64,000 bases of DNA from PALSA-243 sp963743705 (GTDB lineage Bacteria > Acidobacteriota > Terriglobia > Bryobacterales > Bryobacteraceae). Below the pieces are notes generated by a model, which searched no databases, was not told the DNA's origin, and was given only the letters and a program-made list of their open reading frames with translations. The position numbers and the translations under genes were made by a program. The stretch covers positions 186,001 to 250,000 of the forward strand of contig CAVUQS010000021.1 of assembly GCA_963743705.1 (NCBI GenBank). The letters are read 5' to 3'. Positions 34,439-43,595 of this stretch are shown in pieces (within the stretch, counting starts at the first letter, position 1; each line of letters begins with the position of its first letter).

Positions 34439-35611
34439 ATGCGGCTATCTCATGAAGCCTCATGGGCGACATTTGCGGCGTTGGCGGCAGTGGCCATTTC
34501 GCAAACAGCCTGTGAACAATTTAAGAAAACGGAGAGCGCGACGGCCTATGACCAGGCGGCGTCTGTCCAACCCGCCCTGTTCACGGTGACGCACGACCAA
34601 CTCGCGCACTTGCAGATTGTGGCGGTGCGGAAGACGAGTTGGCAAACCTCGGTGCACACCACCGGCACGGTGGATTGGGACGCCGACCACACGACGCAGG
34701 CGATCACGCAGGCCAACGGGCCGATTTCGCGCATCCTGGCGGACTACGGCACGCCCGTGAAGAAAGACGAGCCGTTGCTTTATGTCTCCAGCCCCGACGT
34801 GGTCAACGCGATATCGACATATCGCAAGGCGCGCAACCGCGAGCAATTCAACCAGCGCGTGGTGAACCGGACCAAGGAATTGCTCGACCGGGGCGCGGCG
34901 GCGGCAAAGGACTATGAATCGGCGCAGGCCGATTTCAACGACGCCCTCACCGACGTGCAGAACAGCCTGCAGCCGTTGAAGATTTTCGGCATCACGGCGC
35001 AACAGATCGACCAGGCGGAAAAGCAAGGCACGCCCATCGATACGGAACTTCCCGTGCGTTCGCCGATCTCAGGCGTCGTGGTGCAGAAGCTCATTTCGCC
35101 GGGACAGGTGATTCAAGCCGGCCAGACGGTCTGCTTCATGGTCAGCGACGTTTCGACGGTCTGGGTGCAAGGACATATTTTCGACCACGACCTTCCCTTT
35201 GTGCGCTCGGGCGATCCCGTAGATGAGACGAACCCCTCGTTCGGAGAGCGATTCCAGGGCAAGGTTTCCTACATCGGAACCTTTGTCGATCCGACGACGC
35301 GCACGACGCTGGTGCGCGTGGTGACGACGAATCCGCGCGGCTTGCTGAAGAAGGATATGTTCGTCGATGCCGTGATTCACACGGGCACGCAGAACAATGT
35401 GCTGGTGGTTCCGGTGGCCTCGGTGCTGCGCGATGACAAGAACGAGCCTCTGGTCTATATCGAAAGCGACCCAGGCAAGTTCGCCCAGCGCTCGGTGACC
35501 ATCGGCGGCCAGCAAAATGGCCTGGTGGAAATCCGGAGCGGCCTGAACGAGGGTGACCGCGTGGTGGCCGACGGCAGCGTATTCCTGCAGTTCGCCGGCG
35601 CCATTCAATAG
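34439..35611 (+). CDS. Heavy-metal RND efflux periplasmic adaptor (CzcB/CusB family)
   Basis: A 390-residue membrane-fusion protein. Seen: an N-terminal export signal ending near TAC25 (possibly a lipid-modified Cys), a biotinyl-lipoyl-like split barrel (ISRILADYGTPVKKDEPLLYV and LPVRSPISGVVVQKLISPGQ), an alpha-helical hairpin between them and a C-terminal beta domain. It bridges the inner-membrane pump to an outer-membrane channel. There are no His-rich metal-binding termini. An AGGAG lies about eight bases before the ATG. The pump gene starts nine bases after its stop. Confidence 0.92.
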   Translation: MRLSHEASWATFAALAAVAISQTACEQFKKTESATAYDQAASVQPALFTVTHDQLAHLQIVAVRKTSWQTSVHTTGTVDWDADHTTQAITQANGPISRILADYGTPVKKDEPLLYVSSPDVVNAISTYRKARNREQFNQRVVNRTKELLDRGAAAAKDYESAQADFNDALTDVQNSLQPLKIFGITAQQIDQAEKQGTPIDTELPVRSPISGVVVQKLISPGQVIQAGQTVCFMVSDVSTVWVQGHIFDHDLPFVRSGDPVDETNPSFGERFQGKVSYIGTFVDPTTRTTLVRVVTTNPRGLLKKDMFVDAVIHTGTQNNVLVVPVASVLRDDKNEPLVYIESDPGKFAQRSVTIGGQQNGLVEIRSGLNEGDRVVADGSVFLQFAGAIQ

Positions 35612-35620
35612 AGAACGCTG

Positions 35621-38600
35621 ATGATCGCCAAGCTGGTTTCCTTCGCACTGCGCCAAAAATTCATGATCGTCATCGCCTCCGTGGCGTTGATGATCTGGGG
35701 CGCCATCTCATTCCAGAAGCTCCCGATCGACGCGTATCCGGACCTTGCGCCGCCGCACGTCGAACTCATCACGCAGTGGCCAGGCCACGCCTCCGAAGAA
35801 ATTGAACGGCTGGTCACGATTCCGGTCGAGATTGAATTAAACGGCATTCCGCGGCTGGAATCGCTACGGTCGATTTCGCTCTACGGCCTCTCGTTCATCG
35901 CCATGAATTTCGAATATGGCGCCGATCCCTATTTCGTGCGCGAGCAGGCGTTCGAACGCATGGCCAACGCGGAGCTGCCGGCAGGCCTGGTGCCCAGCCT
36001 ATCGCCGTTATTCAGCCCGAGCGGATTGATTTACCGCTATGTGCTCCAGAGCCCCGACCGCTCGCCGCAAGATCTGAAGACGCTCGAGGATTGGGTGATC
36101 GAGCGTCATTACCGTTCGATTCAGGGCGTCGCCGACGATTCCGGGTTCGGCGGCACCACCATGCAATACCAGGTGCTGCTCGACCCGAACAAGCTGTTCA
36201 CCTATGGCGTGAGCGTGCCCACCGTTCTGAACCAGCTTGGGAACAACAACGCCAACGCGGGCGGCGGCTTCTACGCGCAGGGCGGCCAGTTTTACTATGT
36301 GCGCGGCCTGGGCCTGGTGCGCAACATGGAAGACATCGGCAACATTGTTCTCAACCAGCAGAACGGCACTCCGGTGTATGTGAAGGACATTGCCAAGGTG
36401 GATATCGGCTACGCGCCGCGTCTCGGCCAGTTCGGCTACATGAAGCAGGACGAAGCGGTGGAAGGCGTGATTCTGATGCGCGTCGGCGAGCAGGCGCAGG
36501 TGATTCTGCGGCGCGTCGAAGCCATGACGAAAGAGCTGAACGAGCACATTCTGCCCCCCGACGTGAAGGTCGTTCCGTACTATGACCGCCAAGGCCTGAT
36601 TGAAGAAACCACCAGCACAGTAGAGGCGAATCTGCTTCGCGGCATGCTGCTGGTGCTGATCATTCTCGGTCTGTTCCTGTTCAACATACGCACCGCGCTG
36701 ATTGTCGCGGTGACGATTCCGTTCGCGCTGATGTTCGCCTTCATTTGCCTGGATTGGCGGCATATTCCGGCGAATCTGCTTTCGATCGGCGCCATCGATT
36801 TCGGCATAATCGTGGATGGCGCGGTCGTTATGGTGGAAAACATTTTCCGCGAATTGGCGATCCGGCGCGGTCAACAATACGACGTCGCCGACGTGGTTCG
36901 CGCAGCGGCCCACGATGTGGAACGGCCGATCTTCTATGCCATCGCGGTGATCATCGCGGGCTACATCCCGATTTACGTGCTGCAGGGGCCCTCGGGACAA
37001 CTATTCCAGCCCATGGCCGATACCATGTCGTTCGCGCTGCTCGGGTCGCTGCTCTGCGCGCTGACGCTTCTGCCGGTGCTGTGCGCCTATTTCTTGCGGC
37101 GGAACGTTCACGAGCCGGAATTGCGCGTCTACGAATGGATCCGCGGCGGGTACGGCCGGATGCTCGGGTGGTGCTTGCGTTACCGGGTGCTCACGGTGGC
37201 TTTGGTCCTGGCTGTGTTTGGCAGTTCGCTGCTGCTGATTCCGCTGATCGGTGGCGAGTTCATGCCGCATCTGGACGAAGGCGCATTGTGGGTGCGAGCG
37301 ACAACGCCGTATACGATCTCATTCGAGGAAGCGTCGAAGTTGTCGCCGGAGATCCGCAACATCCTGGCGAGCTTTCCCCAGGTCACTACGGTCGCGAACG
37401 AACTCGGGCGGCCGGACGACGGCACTGACCCCACCGGCTTTTACAATAACGAGTTTTACGTCGGCCTGAAGCCGTATAACGACAAAGCTTGGAGCGGCGG
37501 AATTCACAAGAAGTCGGAGTTGGTCGAGGCGCTGCAAAAGAAATTCGCGGCATTCCCCGGAATTATTTTCAACTACACGCAGCCGGCCGAAGATGCGGTG
37601 GATGAAGCGGAAACCGGTCTGAAGAGCGCGCTCGCGGTGAAAGTGTTCGGGCCCGATCTTCAGACGCTCGAAGCCAAAGCCTCGCAGATCAAGAGTATTC
37701 TTTCGAAAACGCGCGGCATCACGGAGATTACGGTGGTTCACGAACTGGGCCAGCCTAGCCTGGTGATCACGCCGGACCGCGCCAAGCTGGCGCGCTATGG
37801 GTTGAACGTGGGCGACGTCAATACGCTGGTGGAAACCGCCATCGGCGGCACGGCGGCTACGCAGGTGATTCAAGGCGAGCGCCAGTTCGACCTGGTGGTG
37901 CGCATGCAGCCGCAGTTCCGCAGCGACGAAAACGCGATTCGCAATCTGCTGATCGCCACGCCGGGCGGGCAGTTCCTGCCGTTGAGCCAGTTTGCCGAGG
38001 TGCGGGTGGAGACCGGCGCGTCATTTATTTATCGCGAATCGAATTCACGCTACATTGGCGTGCAATTCAGCGTCGAGGGACGCGACTTGGCGAGCGCGGT
38101 AGGCGAAGCGCGCAAGAGAGTGGATGCCGCGGTGCCGCTGCCCACTGGTTACCGCTACGATTGGGGCGGCGAGTACAAGGATTATCTCGCTTCGCAGCAG
38201 CAGATGAAAACGATTCTGCCGCTGACGGTGGTGCTGATTCTGCTCATTCTTTTTGCGCTCTACGGCAACCTGAAATTCCCGGCCATCATCTTCTTCAGCG
38301 TGCTGGTGACGGAGCCCGTGGGCGGCCTGTTGGCGCTGTGGGTAACGCATACCAATTTCAGCGTGTCCTCGATGCTCGGCTTCGTGGCGCTGATGGGCGT
38401 GGCGGTGCAGACCAGCGTCATTCTGTATTCGTTCATCAACAAGCTGCGGCTCGAAGGGCGCGATATTGCCAGCGCCACGCTCGAAGCATCCATGCTGCGC
38501 CTGCGGCCCATCATGATGACGGCATTGGTGGCCTGCTTCGGCTTGCTTCCGGCGGCAATCTCCACGGGCATCGGAAGCGATTCTCAGCGGCCGTTCGCGA

Positions 38601-38704
38601 TTGTGATCGTGGGCGGGTTGGCATCGCGGCTGCTGCTTTCGATTTTTCTCTCGCCTGTGCTCTATGCGCTGGCGGCGCGAGAAGGCGACACGCTGCAGGT
38701 GTGA
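35621..38704 (+). CDS. czcA: Heavy-metal efflux RND pump, CzcA-like
   Basis: A 1027-residue proton-driven pump with 12 predicted transmembrane helices and two large periplasmic loops. Seen: in TM4, DFGIIVDGAVVMVEN with Asp393, Asp399 and Glu406, the signature of the divalent-cation subgroup (Zn, Co, Cd, Ni) as opposed to the Cu/Ag pumps. The N-terminus has LPIDAYPDLAPPHVELITQWPG, typical of the family. The metal is inferred from the TM4 motif. No outer-membrane factor gene follows; a convergent secreted-protein gene lies three bases on. Confidence 0.94.
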   Translation: MIAKLVSFALRQKFMIVIASVALMIWGAISFQKLPIDAYPDLAPPHVELITQWPGHASEEIERLVTIPVEIELNGIPRLESLRSISLYGLSFIAMNFEYGADPYFVREQAFERMANAELPAGLVPSLSPLFSPSGLIYRYVLQSPDRSPQDLKTLEDWVIERHYRSIQGVADDSGFGGTTMQYQVLLDPNKLFTYGVSVPTVLNQLGNNNANAGGGFYAQGGQFYYVRGLGLVRNMEDIGNIVLNQQNGTPVYVKDIAKVDIGYAPRLGQFGYMKQDEAVEGVILMRVGEQAQVILRRVEAMTKELNEHILPPDVKVVPYYDRQGLIEETTSTVEANLLRGMLLVLIILGLFLFNIRTALIVAVTIPFALMFAFICLDWRHIPANLLSIGAIDFGIIVDGAVVMVENIFRELAIRRGQQYDVADVVRAAAHDVERPIFYAIAVIIAGYIPIYVLQGPSGQLFQPMADTMSFALLGSLLCALTLLPVLCAYFLRRNVHEPELRVYEWIRGGYGRMLGWCLRYRVLTVALVLAVFGSSLLLIPLIGGEFMPHLDEGALWVRATTPYTISFEEASKLSPEIRNILASFPQVTTVANELGRPDDGTDPTGFYNNEFYVGLKPYNDKAWSGGIHKKSELVEALQKKFAAFPGIIFNYTQPAEDAVDEAETGLKSALAVKVFGPDLQTLEAKASQIKSILSKTRGITEITVVHELGQPSLVITPDRAKLARYGLNVGDVNTLVETAIGGTAATQVIQGERQFDLVVRMQPQFRSDENAIRNLLIATPGGQFLPLSQFAEVRVETGASFIYRESNSRYIGVQFSVEGRDLASAVGEARKRVDAAVPLPTGYRYDWGGEYKDYLASQQQMKTILPLTVVLILLILFALYGNLKFPAIIFFSVLVTEPVGGLLALWVTHTNFSVSSMLGFVALMGVAVQTSVILYSFINKLRLEGRDIASATLEASMLRLRPIMMTALVACFGLLPAAISTGIGSDSQRPFAIVIVGGLASRLLLSIFLSPVLYALAAREGDTLQV

Positions 38705-38707
38705 CGG

Positions 38708-39808
38708 CTATTTGACCGATACCGTAACGCCGGTTTGCGTCGATTGCGAACCAATCGCCAATACGACGGGCGTCGCGAGTCCGGGTGCGAGGGCGGCCGG
38801 GATCTGCACGTTGATCTGATAGAGCCCGGCGATGAGCCCGGGGGCAGCGCCGGCATACGTGACGCTGGCAGGCAAGCCGCCAACGGTTGCCGTGACGGAC
38901 GCAACCGACGACGCGCCGGCGACGGTTTGGCCATCGGCCACCGGCGGCGTCAGAACCCCAAAGCCGGCGCCGAAAAGCATGACGACGGAACCGCGCGCAG
39001 CGGGATTCGACAAAGAATTGGGGCTGTAGTCCTGGTTGAGTATGGCGCCCGGTCCGTTGCCGCCGCCGTTCACGGTGAACAGCGCGGGGGCGACCGGCGC
39101 AACCGGGATCGGGACCGAGGCCAAGCCTCCAAGCTGCACGGCGGCTGGGCCGGTCAGACTCATGCCGAAGGGCACGATGGCGTTGACTTGCGAAGTTCCG
39201 GCGTATAGAAGCGGCGCGGAGGCATTATTGACCGAGACCGGCGACGCACCACTGAATGAGCCTAGCAAGGTGACAATTTCACCTGGAGCGATGGGCCCGG
39301 GCGCTAGACTGGCGGCATTGAGCACACTGTTGGCAGTGAGGAGTTGGGCGCTGCCGGCTTGGATCTGAATGCCAGCGGCGGTGGCTCCCAAAGCAATCGA
39401 AGCTCCCGCGGGCGAGGTGGCTACGGCATTGACGAGATGGATCTGCGCCGTTCCTACAGAGGCCGCGGGATCGACGGAAACGAAGACGTTGATCACCGCT
39501 CCATCGGCGATGGAGGCCTGGTTAAAGCCCACGATCATGCAACGCAGGGTTTGCGTTCCAGAAGCGGTATAGAGAACCTTGTAGGCGTTGCCAAGCTGCG
39601 GTCCGCCGGCAACCTGAACGCTCAGCCCGTTATCCCACTGCAAGTCGAATTGCAGCCCGCTGATGTCTTTGCCCCCACCAGAAAGGGAAACACTGGTGAC
39701 GACGCTGCCGCCAGGACTCGCGGTTTGAGTGGCTATGGATAACGAGGCTCCAGAAATCGTCCCACAGATTCCCGAAAACAGACCGAACAAAAGGACCAGA
39801 GGCTTCAC
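38708..39808 (-). CDS. Secreted cohesin-like protein with Solibacter-type C-terminal domain
   Basis: A 366-residue exported protein (GTG start, GGGG eight bases upstream, signal peptide MKPLVLLFGLFSGICG). Residues about 24-150 form a cohesin-like beta sandwich (LSIATQTASPGGSVVTSVSL, SGLQFDLQWDNG). Residues about 160-366 match the duplicated C-terminal domain common in Solibacter proteins (LAPGPIAPGEIVTLLGS, ASVTATVGGLPASVTYAG). The role is unknown; adhesion or an extracellular scaffold is plausible because cohesin domains bind dockerin-like partners. It is the clearest lineage marker in the window. Confidence 0.85.
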   Translation of the reverse strand: MKPLVLLFGLFSGICGTISGASLSIATQTASPGGSVVTSVSLSGGGKDISGLQFDLQWDNGLSVQVAGGPQLGNAYKVLYTASGTQTLRCMIVGFNQASIADGAVINVFVSVDPAASVGTAQIHLVNAVATSPAGASIALGATAAGIQIQAGSAQLLTANSVLNAASLAPGPIAPGEIVTLLGSFSGASPVSVNNASAPLLYAGTSQVNAIVPFGMSLTGPAAVQLGGLASVPIPVAPVAPALFTVNGGGNGPGAILNQDYSPNSLSNPAARGSVVMLFGAGFGVLTPPVADGQTVAGASSVASVTATVGGLPASVTYAGAAPGLIAGLYQINVQIPAALAPGLATPVVLAIGSQSTQTGVTVSVK

Positions 39809-39846
39809 AGAAAAATCCCCATGCTTTTGGAAGGACGCTTGTCTGG

Positions 39847-39852
39847 ATTATA
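39847..39852 (-). promoter_or_regulatory. Candidate -10 box for the cohesin-like gene
   Basis: TATAAT on the minus strand, predicting a leader of about 32 bases before GTG 39808. The -35 hexamer is weak. Confidence 0.35.
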
Positions 39853-39884
39853 AGCCCGGATACCCCTGAAGACTTCGGGCATTA

Positions 39885-39897
39885 CCGTACAGTACGG
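39885..39897. promoter_or_regulatory. Perfect palindrome abutting the cysN stop
   Basis: CCGTAC, one base, GTACGG, directly after the cysN TAG and about 33 bases upstream of the TATAAT of the cohesin-like gene. It is too short for a convincing terminator; an operator is equally possible. Confidence 0.3.
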
Positions 39898-41634
39898 CTA
39901 GTCTCCGGGGATACCTGCGAGGAATCCGCCCTGGTGCAGAAACCGTAGGATGCTATTGGCGACTTGACCCGCGGATTCACCGGATACGGTGGGCTCGAGG
40001 AATGCTTTCTCGCCTACACGCTCCCGGGTAAGTTCCCGCAGATCTTCGCCAGCGGGTCCGTAAATCACCGCAATCACGCCGGCTTCATTCAACGCGCGGG
40101 CAATTTCAGGAAGAGCCGGTCCGTGTTCTTCGGCTGACAGCGCGTAGACTTGGCGGCGGGCGTCGAACACTGCCCGTTCGATCTGGTGCGCGACTTCCGC
40201 GGATGCGTCCAGCCAAAGCGTGACGGCCGGCGATCCGTTCCTGAGCTCGCGCTCAGCGCGAGTGACGCGCTCACCCGGTTGGAAGCCGCCAGGCCCTGGC
40301 TCCGCCGTGCCGCTGCGTGGCTCGCGGCCGGTGATCATGCCGGCGGCCACCGTGGCGTTGGTCATCGGATCGATCAGAATGAAGCTGCCGGTGGTGCGAT
40401 TGCGGCGATAGGCATCGCAGAAGATGGGCTTGCGGCACTCGATGACGACAGCGCCAATGTCGTTCAAGCCTAAACCGTTCGCGGTTTCCTTCTCGAGCGT
40501 GTTGATGTTGACGCGATAGCGGATGTCGGTGATAGCGGCCTGCACCGTCTGCGTGGTGTGCTTGAGCAGATAAGAGCGGTTGGCCTCAAGACGCTGCTCG
40601 TGCATCCAAACCATGCGCGCGTCGATGCGGCGCGTGACGTGCGGAAGATGCGAAGGCGGCGCGAGCATGTCGCCGCGGCTGATATCGATTTCATCTTCGA
40701 GGCAAAGCGTGACCGACATCGGCGGGAAAGCCTGCGGAAGGTCGCCTTCGTAGCTCGCGATGGACTTGATACGGCTGGTGCGGCCAGAGGGCAGCACGAT
40801 CACGGGATCGCCGGGCTTTACGACTCCCGAAGCGACCTGGCCGCTGTACCCGCGAAAATCGAGATTGGGCCGTAGGACGTATTGCACCGGGAAGCGGAAT
40901 TCCGTGAGATTGCGATCGCTCGCGATGTGCACGGTTTCGAGATAGCCCAGCAGGCTGGAGCCATCGAACCAGGGCATATTCTTGCTTTTTTCGACGACGT
41001 TATCGCCTTTGAGCGCGCTGATGGGAATGAAGTGGAGATCGGGCGCCTGGAGGCGCGACGCGTAGTCGGCGAAGTCGGCGGAGATGCGGTCGAAGACCTC
41101 CTGGTCGTAATTCACCAGGTCCATCTTGTTCACTGCGACGACGATGTGTTGGATGCCGAGCATCGACGCGATGAAAGCGTGGCGGCGCGACTGCGGCAAC
41201 ACGCCGCTGCGGGCATCGATCAGAATGATCGCGAGGTTGGCCGTGGAAGCGCCGGTGGCCATGTTGCGCGTGTACTGCTCATGGCCCGGCGTATCGGCGA
41301 TGATGAATTTGCGGCGCGGCGTGGAGAAATACCGGTAAGCGACATCGATGGTGATTCCCTGCTCGCGCTCGGCGCGCAGGCCATCGGTGAGCAGCGCGAG
41401 ATCCATCACGCCGCCGCTGGAGCGGTTCTCTGAAGCCTGGCGAATCGAGGCGAGCTGGTCTTCGTAGACGCCGTTGGAATCGAACAGCAGGCGGCCGATC
41501 AAGGTCGATTTGCCGTCGTCCACGCTGCCTGCCGTCGAGAGCCGCAGCAGGTCTTTTTCCTCGTTCTGCCGGATAAAAGTCTCCAGCGAATCGAGGCCGG
41601 CGGCCGTTGCGGTTTGCGTATCCGTTGCCGCCAT
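39898..41634 (-). CDS. cysN: Sulfate adenylyltransferase subunit 1 (CysN) with vestigial APS-kinase-like tail
   Basis: A 578-residue GTPase subunit of ATP sulfurylase. Seen: P-loop GSVDDGKST at 36-44, GITIDVAYRYF, DTPGHEQYTRNM and NKMDLV, then the two beta-barrel domains ending near MITGREP. Residues about 454-578 resemble an APS kinase (VTRAERE, IERAVFDARRQVYAL, ALNEAGVIAV, RERVGEKAFLEP). However, the segment where GLSGSGKST should lie reads WLDASAEV, and the DNxRHGLN block is gone. The tail is about 125 residues against about 200 for CysC, so it is probably inactive. The ATG overlaps the cysD stop (TGATG). PAPS would need another APS kinase. Confidence 0.92.
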   Translation of the reverse strand: MAATDTQTATAAGLDSLETFIRQNEEKDLLRLSTAGSVDDGKSTLIGRLLFDSNGVYEDQLASIRQASENRSSGGVMDLALLTDGLRAEREQGITIDVAYRYFSTPRRKFIIADTPGHEQYTRNMATGASTANLAIILIDARSGVLPQSRRHAFIASMLGIQHIVVAVNKMDLVNYDQEVFDRISADFADYASRLQAPDLHFIPISALKGDNVVEKSKNMPWFDGSSLLGYLETVHIASDRNLTEFRFPVQYVLRPNLDFRGYSGQVASGVVKPGDPVIVLPSGRTSRIKSIASYEGDLPQAFPPMSVTLCLEDEIDISRGDMLAPPSHLPHVTRRIDARMVWMHEQRLEANRSYLLKHTTQTVQAAITDIRYRVNINTLEKETANGLGLNDIGAVVIECRKPIFCDAYRRNRTTGSFILIDPMTNATVAAGMITGREPRSGTAEPGPGGFQPGERVTRAERELRNGSPAVTLWLDASAEVAHQIERAVFDARRQVYALSAEEHGPALPEIARALNEAGVIAVIYGPAGEDLRELTRERVGEKAFLEPTVSGESAGQVANSILRFLHQGGFLAGIPGD

Positions 41635-42539
41635 CAGAAGTATCCTTCTCTCTTTTTCAGCTCCATCGAGCCATCCTGATCGTGGTCGATGGCGCGATTT
41701 TCGCGCTCCGACCGCCGGAACATCACCATCTCTTCGATGATTTTCGCGGTGGTGTCGGCCTCGGAACGGATGGCCCCGGTGCAATAGGTGCAGCCGAGCG
41801 AGCGCATGCGCGAAAGAACCATCTGCGGCTCCTCGCCGGGCATCAAAGGCAGGTTGTGTTCCAGCGGCAGCAGAGATTGGCCGCGCACCAGCATGGGACG
41901 TGGCTTGGCAAAATAGAGCGGCACGATCGGAATGTTTTCGACGTGAATGTACTGCCAGACGTCGATTTCGGTCCAGTTGGAAAGCGGGAAAACGCGAATG
42001 CTCTCGCCCTTTTCGATGCGGCCGTTATACAGATTCCAGAGCTCAGGGCGCTGGTTCTTGGGGTCCCATTGGCCGTAGCCGTCGCGAACGGAGAAAATAC
42101 GCTCCTTGGCGCGGGAACGTTCTTCGTCGCGCCGGGCGCCGCCAAATGCAGCGTCGAAACCGCCCTCGGCCAGCGCATCAAGCAACGCGCGGGTCTTTAG
42201 CAAGCCGCAGCAGCGCTGCGTTCCCAAACGGAAAGGGCTGGCGCCATCGTCGAGCGCCTTCTGGTTAGTATGCACGATCAAGCGCACGCCCAATTCGGCG
42301 CAAAAACGATCGCGAAACTCGATCATTTCGCCGAATTTGTAGCTGGTATCGATGTGCAGCAAGGGAAACGGAATCTTGCCGGGGTGAAAGGCCTTTTGCG
42401 CGAGGCGGACCATGACCGACGAATCCTTGCCGATCGAATACAACATGACCGGGTTGGCGAATTCCGCCACCACTTCGCGCATGATGTGAATGCTCTCCGC
42501 CTCCAGGGCCCGGAGGTGAGAAAGCGTAAGTCTTCCCAT
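41634..42539 (-). CDS. cysD: Sulfate adenylyltransferase subunit 2
   Basis: A 301-residue PAPS-reductase-fold catalytic subunit that adenylates sulfate to APS. Seen: the pyrophosphate loop SIGKDSSVMVRL at about 36-47, HIDTSYKFGEMIEFRD, GARRDEERSRAKER and RPELWNLYNGRI, which are standard CysD blocks, plus LSNWTEIDVWQYI. It is coupled to cysN by a one-base stop-start overlap. Its position, only 15 bases downstream of the Gfo/Idh gene of the polysaccharide locus, supports a role in supplying activated sulfate to the sulfotransferase at 48.6-49.4 kb as well as to assimilation. Confidence 0.95.
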   Translation of the reverse strand: MGRLTLSHLRALEAESIHIMREVVAEFANPVMLYSIGKDSSVMVRLAQKAFHPGKIPFPLLHIDTSYKFGEMIEFRDRFCAELGVRLIVHTNQKALDDGASPFRLGTQRCCGLLKTRALLDALAEGGFDAAFGGARRDEERSRAKERIFSVRDGYGQWDPKNQRPELWNLYNGRIEKGESIRVFPLSNWTEIDVWQYIHVENIPIVPLYFAKPRPMLVRGQSLLPLEHNLPLMPGEEPQMVLSRMRSLGCTYCTGAIRSEADTTAKIIEEMVMFRRSERENRAIDHDQDGSMELKKREGYF

Positions 42540-42553
42540 AGTTCTAAAACAAC

Positions 42554-43564
42554 CTAACCGCGAAACGTCGCAAGCGAACGCGACGGTTCCAATTGTACCG
42601 GCTCTCCATTCATACTAAGCGACCGCTGGCTGGCCTCAAGAACTTTGAGCACGCGCCAGGAATCGGCGCCATCGGTCTTGGGCTGGCGGCGGGTGCGGAT
42701 GCAATCGAGGAAGTGCTGGCACTCCAGCGCCAACGGCTCGCCCGGGGGAAGCTCGACTTCCTGTCCCGACGGCTTTTCCACTACGAACTGTCCGTTCACC
42801 AGATCGATCTTCTTTTCGTAGATCTGAAGCTTGCCGGTCTTCAACACATCGTCAAACACCGCCATACGGCGCTCGCCTACTACTACCAGCTTCTGCTCCT
42901 TATACGGATGCAGCCAGCTCACGAAAAGATGCGCGCGCACGCCGCGCTCGAACAGCATGGTGGAAACGGTAACGTCGGCGATATTCGGCTGCAGGTATGC
43001 GCCTCCGGTCGCCGCGACCTGAATCGGGAGCTGCTTGGTGAGGAGAAGGATGACCGAGATGTCGTGGGGAGCGAAACTCCAGAGCGCGTTCTCTTCGCGG
43101 CGCACTTTGCCCAGATTCAACCGATTCGAATAAATGTATTCGAGGCGGCCCAATTCGCCGGCTTCGACCAATTCCTGCAAGCGGGTGACGGCGGGATGGT
43201 ATTCGAGCAGATGCCCGCCCATGAGGATGCGCTTACGCCGCTCTGCCAGATCCATCAGCTTTTCGGCTTCCTCGCAATGCAGAACCAGAGGCTTCTCGAC
43301 GAAGACATCCTTGCCGGCTTCGAGCAGGCGCTGAGCCAGCGCAAAGTGAGTTTCGGCGGGGGTGGCGATCACGACGCCGTCGATATCGGGATCGTTGGCG
43401 ATGGCATCGAGCGAACTTTCCGTTTTCACCCCGGGATATTTGGAGCCGAGCTTTTCCAGCCTGTCGGGCTGTGAATCGCAAATCCGATAGAGCACTCCTA
43501 GTTGATGGAATACCCGGATCAGATTTTCTCCCCAGTATCCCGCGCCTACCACCGCAATCTTCAC
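42554..43564 (-). CDS. Gfo/Idh/MocA family sugar dehydrogenase (WlbA-like)
   Basis: A 336-residue NAD(P)-dependent sugar oxidoreductase. Seen: the Rossmann motif VVGAGYWGENLIR at the start, the EKPLVLH motif with the conserved lysine near residue 92, and GHLLEYHPAV with the catalytic-region His. It resembles the UDP-sugar dehydrogenases used to make amino-uronic acids, though the exact substrate is inference. GTG 43564 is chosen because AAGGAG lies seven bases upstream; the open frame to a TTG at 43585 has no such site. Together with the class III aminotransferase two genes upstream it could convert a nucleotide sugar to an amino sugar. Confidence 0.88.
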   Translation of the reverse strand: MKIAVVGAGYWGENLIRVFHQLGVLYRICDSQPDRLEKLGSKYPGVKTESSLDAIANDPDIDGVVIATPAETHFALAQRLLEAGKDVFVEKPLVLHCEEAEKLMDLAERRKRILMGGHLLEYHPAVTRLQELVEAGELGRLEYIYSNRLNLGKVRREENALWSFAPHDISVILLLTKQLPIQVAATGGAYLQPNIADVTVSTMLFERGVRAHLFVSWLHPYKEQKLVVVGERRMAVFDDVLKTGKLQIYEKKIDLVNGQFVVEKPSGQEVELPPGEPLALECQHFLDCIRTRRQPKTDGADSWRVLKVLEASQRSLSMNGEPVQLEPSRSLATFRG

Positions 43565-43595
43565 TTTTACTCTCCTTACGTACAAACCCGACTAC

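Noticed and set aside
36008..37000. 330-residue minus-strand open frame opposite czcA
   Set aside because: His/Arg/Asn-rich shadow composition; the plus strand encodes an unmistakable RND pump.
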